From assembly GCA_025361185.1 (NCBI GenBank), contig JANYAR010000093.1:1-34138 (forward strand): 34,138 nt of DNA. The letters run 5' to 3'. The DNA comes from Alphaproteobacteria bacterium (lineage in GTDB: Bacteria > Pseudomonadota > Alphaproteobacteria > Micropepsales > Micropepsaceae). The translations under genes were made by a program, and so were the position numbers. Each line of letters opens with the position of its first letter. Within the stretch, counting starts at the first letter, position 1. The notes under the pieces were generated by a model. The model saw only the letters and a list, made by a program, of their open reading frames with translations, had not been told where the DNA came from and ran no database searches. Positions 31,877 through 34,138 of the stretch are shown here, piece after piece.

Positions 31877-32530
31877 TCACGGATCGCCCGGCTTGAATGG
31901 CAATTCCTTACCAGGGGGAATCCCCTGCTCCGCCATGGCCATCAGCGCCGCGAGGCTGTCATAGGTGCCGCTGGTCAAGGTGAGATCGACGATCTGCTGG
32001 TCATTGAGGAAGCCATGCAACCGGTCATAGGTCGCGTCCGATACCGTATGTCTGGCGTAAAGCTCCATGACGAAGTCGTAGACCGCTGCTTCGTCGGGCT
32101 GCATCGTGGCAGGGCGCTTGTTCAACCTCAGTTCCTCTACCGTTTGCGACGACACACCCGCCTTGAGCGCTATCGGGACATGGCTGAACCATTCGGTCTG
32201 GCTGCGCCACCGCCGCCCCTGGGTCAGGATCGCGAATTCGTTGAGCCGCGCCGGCACGCTGGAATGAAAGCGCAGATAATCCAGCAGGTCGAGCATCTTC
32301 TGCCCGCCGGCCGGGCTGCGCAAAAGGAGATTGTACGGCCCGCCGATCCCGACCCGTGAGATGGAGAGAATATATTGGACCATCGGCCGCTGCTGTTCGC
32401 TGATGTCGGCCTCGGTCAGCTGCGCAAAGCGCGGCGGGCGGCTTTTGGCGGGCGTGTTCCACGCCATCGCACCCAGCCAGCCGGCCGTCGCCGCCAGGAC
32501 CATCGCCGCCAACACGCCTGAGGTCTTCAT
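31877..32530 (-). CDS. Carboxymuconolactone decarboxylase-like (AhpD-fold) protein with N-terminal anchor
   Basis: This is a protein of 217 residues. An N-terminal hydrophobic segment (about 5-24) may be a signal or anchor. The rest has the helical CMD/AhpD pattern: NLLLRSPAGGQKMLDLLDYLRFHS, then LNEFAILTQGRRWRSQTEWFSHVPIALKAGVSSQTVEELR, where Glu and His of the EW..H motif are the usual active-site positions. The redox CxxC of true AhpD is absent, so peroxide reduction is unlikely; a decarboxylase or lyase role is more plausible. Export would be unusual for this family. It forms a two-gene unit with the NHL protein and is divergent from the iron-sulfur gene. Confidence 0.75.
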   Translation of the reverse strand: MKTSGVLAAMVLAATAGWLGAMAWNTPAKSRPPRFAQLTEADISEQQRPMVQYILSISRVGIGGPYNLLLRSPAGGQKMLDLLDYLRFHSSVPARLNEFAILTQGRRWRSQTEWFSHVPIALKAGVSSQTVEELRLNKRPATMQPDEAAVYDFVMELYARHTVSDATYDRLHGFLNDQQIVDLTLTSGTYDSLAALMAMAEQGIPPGKELPFKPGDP

Positions 32531-32748
32531 GCCTCCCTCCCCTTTTTTCGCAGGATAACAGGCTGGAGCAATTCCCGGAGTCTCGTCTGTTTGGTATTTC
32601 TATATTTGATAAAACATATTTTTGGCTTGTTTGCGCCGGATATCTGCGATCCACTCGCAACAGTAGTCTCTTTGGAAGGTGAAATCGGGAAAAGGCTTGT
32701 ACTGGCAAAGTCGAGACATTCTAATCTGCGCCAAGCTTCAGCTTTTTG

Positions 32749-32769
32749 CCGGACTTATGTTTTATCCGG
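32749..32769. promoter_or_regulatory. Dyad just upstream of the iron-sulfur gene's ribosome site
   Basis: CCGGA (32749-32753) and TCCGG (32765-32769) flank an 11-nt AT-rich spacer and end 2 nt before AAGGAA, the ribosome site of the iron-sulfur gene. The surrounding gap (32531-32781) is AT rich and must hold divergent promoters. This could be an operator or a short hairpin. Confidence 0.25.
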
Positions 32770-32781
32770 AAAGGAAATACA

Positions 32782-33654
32782 ATGAAAATCAATCCCAAGA
32801 AGTGCGTCGCCTGCGGCAACTGCACCTATGTCTGCCCGATGGGCGCGATTTATGTCGATCCCATTCTCAAGCGCGCCACCATCAACCGCGACGAATGTGT
32901 GGAATGCTATGCCTGCTACAACGGGCTGAGCAAGGAAGTGCTGCCGCCGTCCACGGTGCGTTTTGTGCGCCGCACGCTGGCCAATTTCCGCATCCGCTTC
33001 GAACCGGAGCCCGATGTCTGCCCCACCACCGCGTTTGAGCCCGACCAGCTGGAATGGCCGCGCGTGGTGCGCCGCGCCTTCTCCGATCCGCGCGTACCCC
33101 ATGAATCCACCGGTATTTCGGGACGTGGCACCGAGGAAGTGAAGACCAATGACGTCACCGACCGCGTCGGTGTCGGCGAAGTGGGCTTCACCATCGAACT
33201 GGGCCGCCCCGGCATCGGCGCCCGCTTCCGCGATTTCCAGGAAATGTCGCGCGCCCTGGCCAAGGTCGGGGTATCGTTCGAAAAGAACAATCCCATCACC
33301 ACGCTGATGAGCGATGTCGCGACCGGCGACATCCGCCCCGACATTCTCAACGAAAAAGTGATGAGCGCCATCATCGAGATCAAGGTGCCGGTAGCGCGCA
33401 CCGAGGAAATCATCCGCATCATCTGGGAAGTCGAGAAGCGCATCCCCACCCAGGTCGTGGTCGGCGTCGGCGTGCGCTGCGATGCCGAGGGCGAAGAGAC
33501 CACGGTCGCTCCGATCTTGGAAAGACTGGGCTACAACCCCCAGCGCGCCAAGACCAATATCGGCCTGGGCCGCAAGGTGATCCGCGATCTGACAAATGCC
33601 GCGCCCATCGCAATTGAAAAAGGGGCGGCGCACAAGGAAATGGTGAACGCATGA
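32782..33654 (+). CDS. 4Fe-4S ferredoxin-type protein with conserved C-terminal domain (hydroxynicotinate-reductase-like)
   Basis: This protein of 290 residues has an N-terminal ferredoxin domain with one classic cluster motif C-x2-C-x2-C-x3-CP (residues 8-19) and a second set CVECYAC with its fourth Cys far downstream (DVCP). A long conserved domain follows (about 120-280): SGRGTEEVKTNDVTDRVG, ELGRPGIGARFRDF, FEKNNPITTLMSD and SAIIEIKVPVAR. This arrangement recalls proteins annotated 6-hydroxynicotinate reductase, but I cannot confirm the activity. The start is ATG 32782 with AAGGAA 7 nt upstream; an earlier in-frame ATG at 32746 has no such site. Its stop overlaps the next gene's start (ATGA), so the two products likely work together, possibly as an electron-transfer pair. 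Confidence 0.75.
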   Translation: MKINPKKCVACGNCTYVCPMGAIYVDPILKRATINRDECVECYACYNGLSKEVLPPSTVRFVRRTLANFRIRFEPEPDVCPTTAFEPDQLEWPRVVRRAFSDPRVPHESTGISGRGTEEVKTNDVTDRVGVGEVGFTIELGRPGIGARFRDFQEMSRALAKVGVSFEKNNPITTLMSDVATGDIRPDILNEKVMSAIIEIKVPVARTEEIIRIIWEVEKRIPTQVVVGVGVRCDAEGEETTVAPILERLGYNPQRAKTNIGLGRKVIRDLTNAAPIAIEKGAAHKEMVNA

Positions 33655-34138
33655 CCAATACGCTGCACCGCTACGGCAAGGCCGAAAGCTTCGTCGACGA
33701 CTACATCGTCTTTTCCCTGCCCGCCAAGAGCAAGGCCGCCGGCCAGAGCGGCGACGCGCTGGCGGCGCAAAAGCGCTTCATGCAGATCGCGGCGGAATAC
33801 AGCCCCTGCAGTCTAGGCGACGCGCTGCATGGCGGATCGTTGCGGCCCACCAAGAGCAAAAGCATTTTCGGCCATTGGGGCAAGCGCAACAAGCCGAACT
33901 TCAAGAAGGTGCTGGAAGGGATGAGCAAGGCCGGCACCATGGCCGCGGTGTTCGACAATCGCGCCAATGCCGAGGCCTTCGTCAAGCGCATCAAAGAAGA
34001 AGATCTCGGCCTGTCGGTGAACATCTCTTCTTCGATCGAGAACGCCAAGAATGCCTGCAAGGCCGCCGGCATTCCGCGTCACTCCATCGCCTATTCGCTG
34101 GGCTTCGAGGATGTGGGAAACAACACCCCGGGCAAGCA
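33651..34138 (+). CDS. Unknown protein, partner of the iron-sulfur protein (3'-partial)
   Basis: I translated this by hand from the ATG at 33651; it remains open to the window end (162 codons). It begins MTNTLHRYGKAESFVDDYIVF and continues with IAAEYSPCSLGDALHGG, GHWGKRNKPNFKKVLEG and an SSIENAKNACKAAGI stretch. It is soluble, with a mixed alpha/beta composition, and I do not recognise the family. It overlaps the iron-sulfur gene by 4 bp, so co-translation and a shared function are likely. Confidence 0.7.
   Translation, partial: MTNTLHRYGKAESFVDDYIVFSLPAKSKAAGQSGDALAAQKRFMQIAAEYSPCSLGDALHGGSLRPTKSKSIFGHWGKRNKPNFKKVLEGMSKAGTMAAVFDNRANAEAFVKRIKEEDLGLSVNISSSIENAKNACKAAGIPRHSIAYSLGFEDVGNNTPGK

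Overview
The window looks like a chromosomal stretch from an alphaproteobacterium. Coding GC is high, a PAS_5-type PAS protein is present, the efflux lipoprotein is NodT-like, LptF/LptG-type permeases are present, genes are densely packed with ATGA/GTGA start-stop overlaps, and the sphingolipid genes are of the Caulobacter/Sphingomonas kind. No rRNA, tRNA, CRISPR array, phage or insertion-sequence transposase was seen. The exact genus cannot be told from the sequence.

Left part (1-12.7 kb). The minus strand at the left edge carries the N-terminus of a nonribosomal-peptide-synthetase-type protein: a TubC-like docking domain and then a condensation domain that runs off the window. Next come a PAS_5 protein, a tandem-GNAT acyltransferase and a long-chain acyl-adenylating (ANL) ligase. 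A complete tripartite pump follows as a three-gene overlapping operon (NodT-like outer-membrane lipoprotein, EmrA-like adaptor, EmrB-like transporter). A single MFS carrier, an HSL-type alpha/beta hydrolase and a DUF4833 lipid-of-unknown-role exported protein complete this part. Ligase, condensation protein and exporter could form a small lipopeptide-type locus, but that is inference.

Centre (12.7-28.1 kb). This is the most interesting part and reads as a self-contained glycosphingolipid locus. A minus operon encodes an Lpt-like ABC exporter (LptB-, LptF- and LptG-like). Divergent from it is a plus operon: an alpha-oxoamine synthase (serine-palmitoyltransferase type), a full-length homologue of the eukaryotic sphingolipid delta-4 desaturase, and two GT4 glycosyltransferases. 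Meeting it tail to tail, with a 37-bp antisense overlap, is a five-gene overlapping minus operon: SDR reductase (candidate 3-ketosphinganine reductase), polytopic membrane protein, GT-C (GT39-like) enzyme, GT4 enzyme and GT22-like mannosyltransferase. Divergent from the SDR is a bacterial-ceramide-synthase-like (bCerS) acyltransferase. The inferred pathway is: condensation of serine with an acyl thioester, keto reduction, N-acylation, 4,5-desaturation, stepwise glycosylation on both membrane faces, and possibly export to the outer membrane by the Lpt-like machine.

Right part (28.1-34.1 kb). A SprT-like metallopeptidase-type protein is followed by an Entner-Doudoroff/hexuronate pair (KDPG aldolase and KDG kinase). 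This pair is flanked on both sides by scars of related genes: a decayed aldolase N-terminus upstream, and downstream a second copy of the kinase C-terminus that differs only by synonymous changes and is separated by a run of hairpins. Then come a secreted NHL beta-propeller protein, a carboxymuconolactone-decarboxylase-like protein and, divergently, an iron-sulfur protein with an overlapping partner gene cut by the window end.
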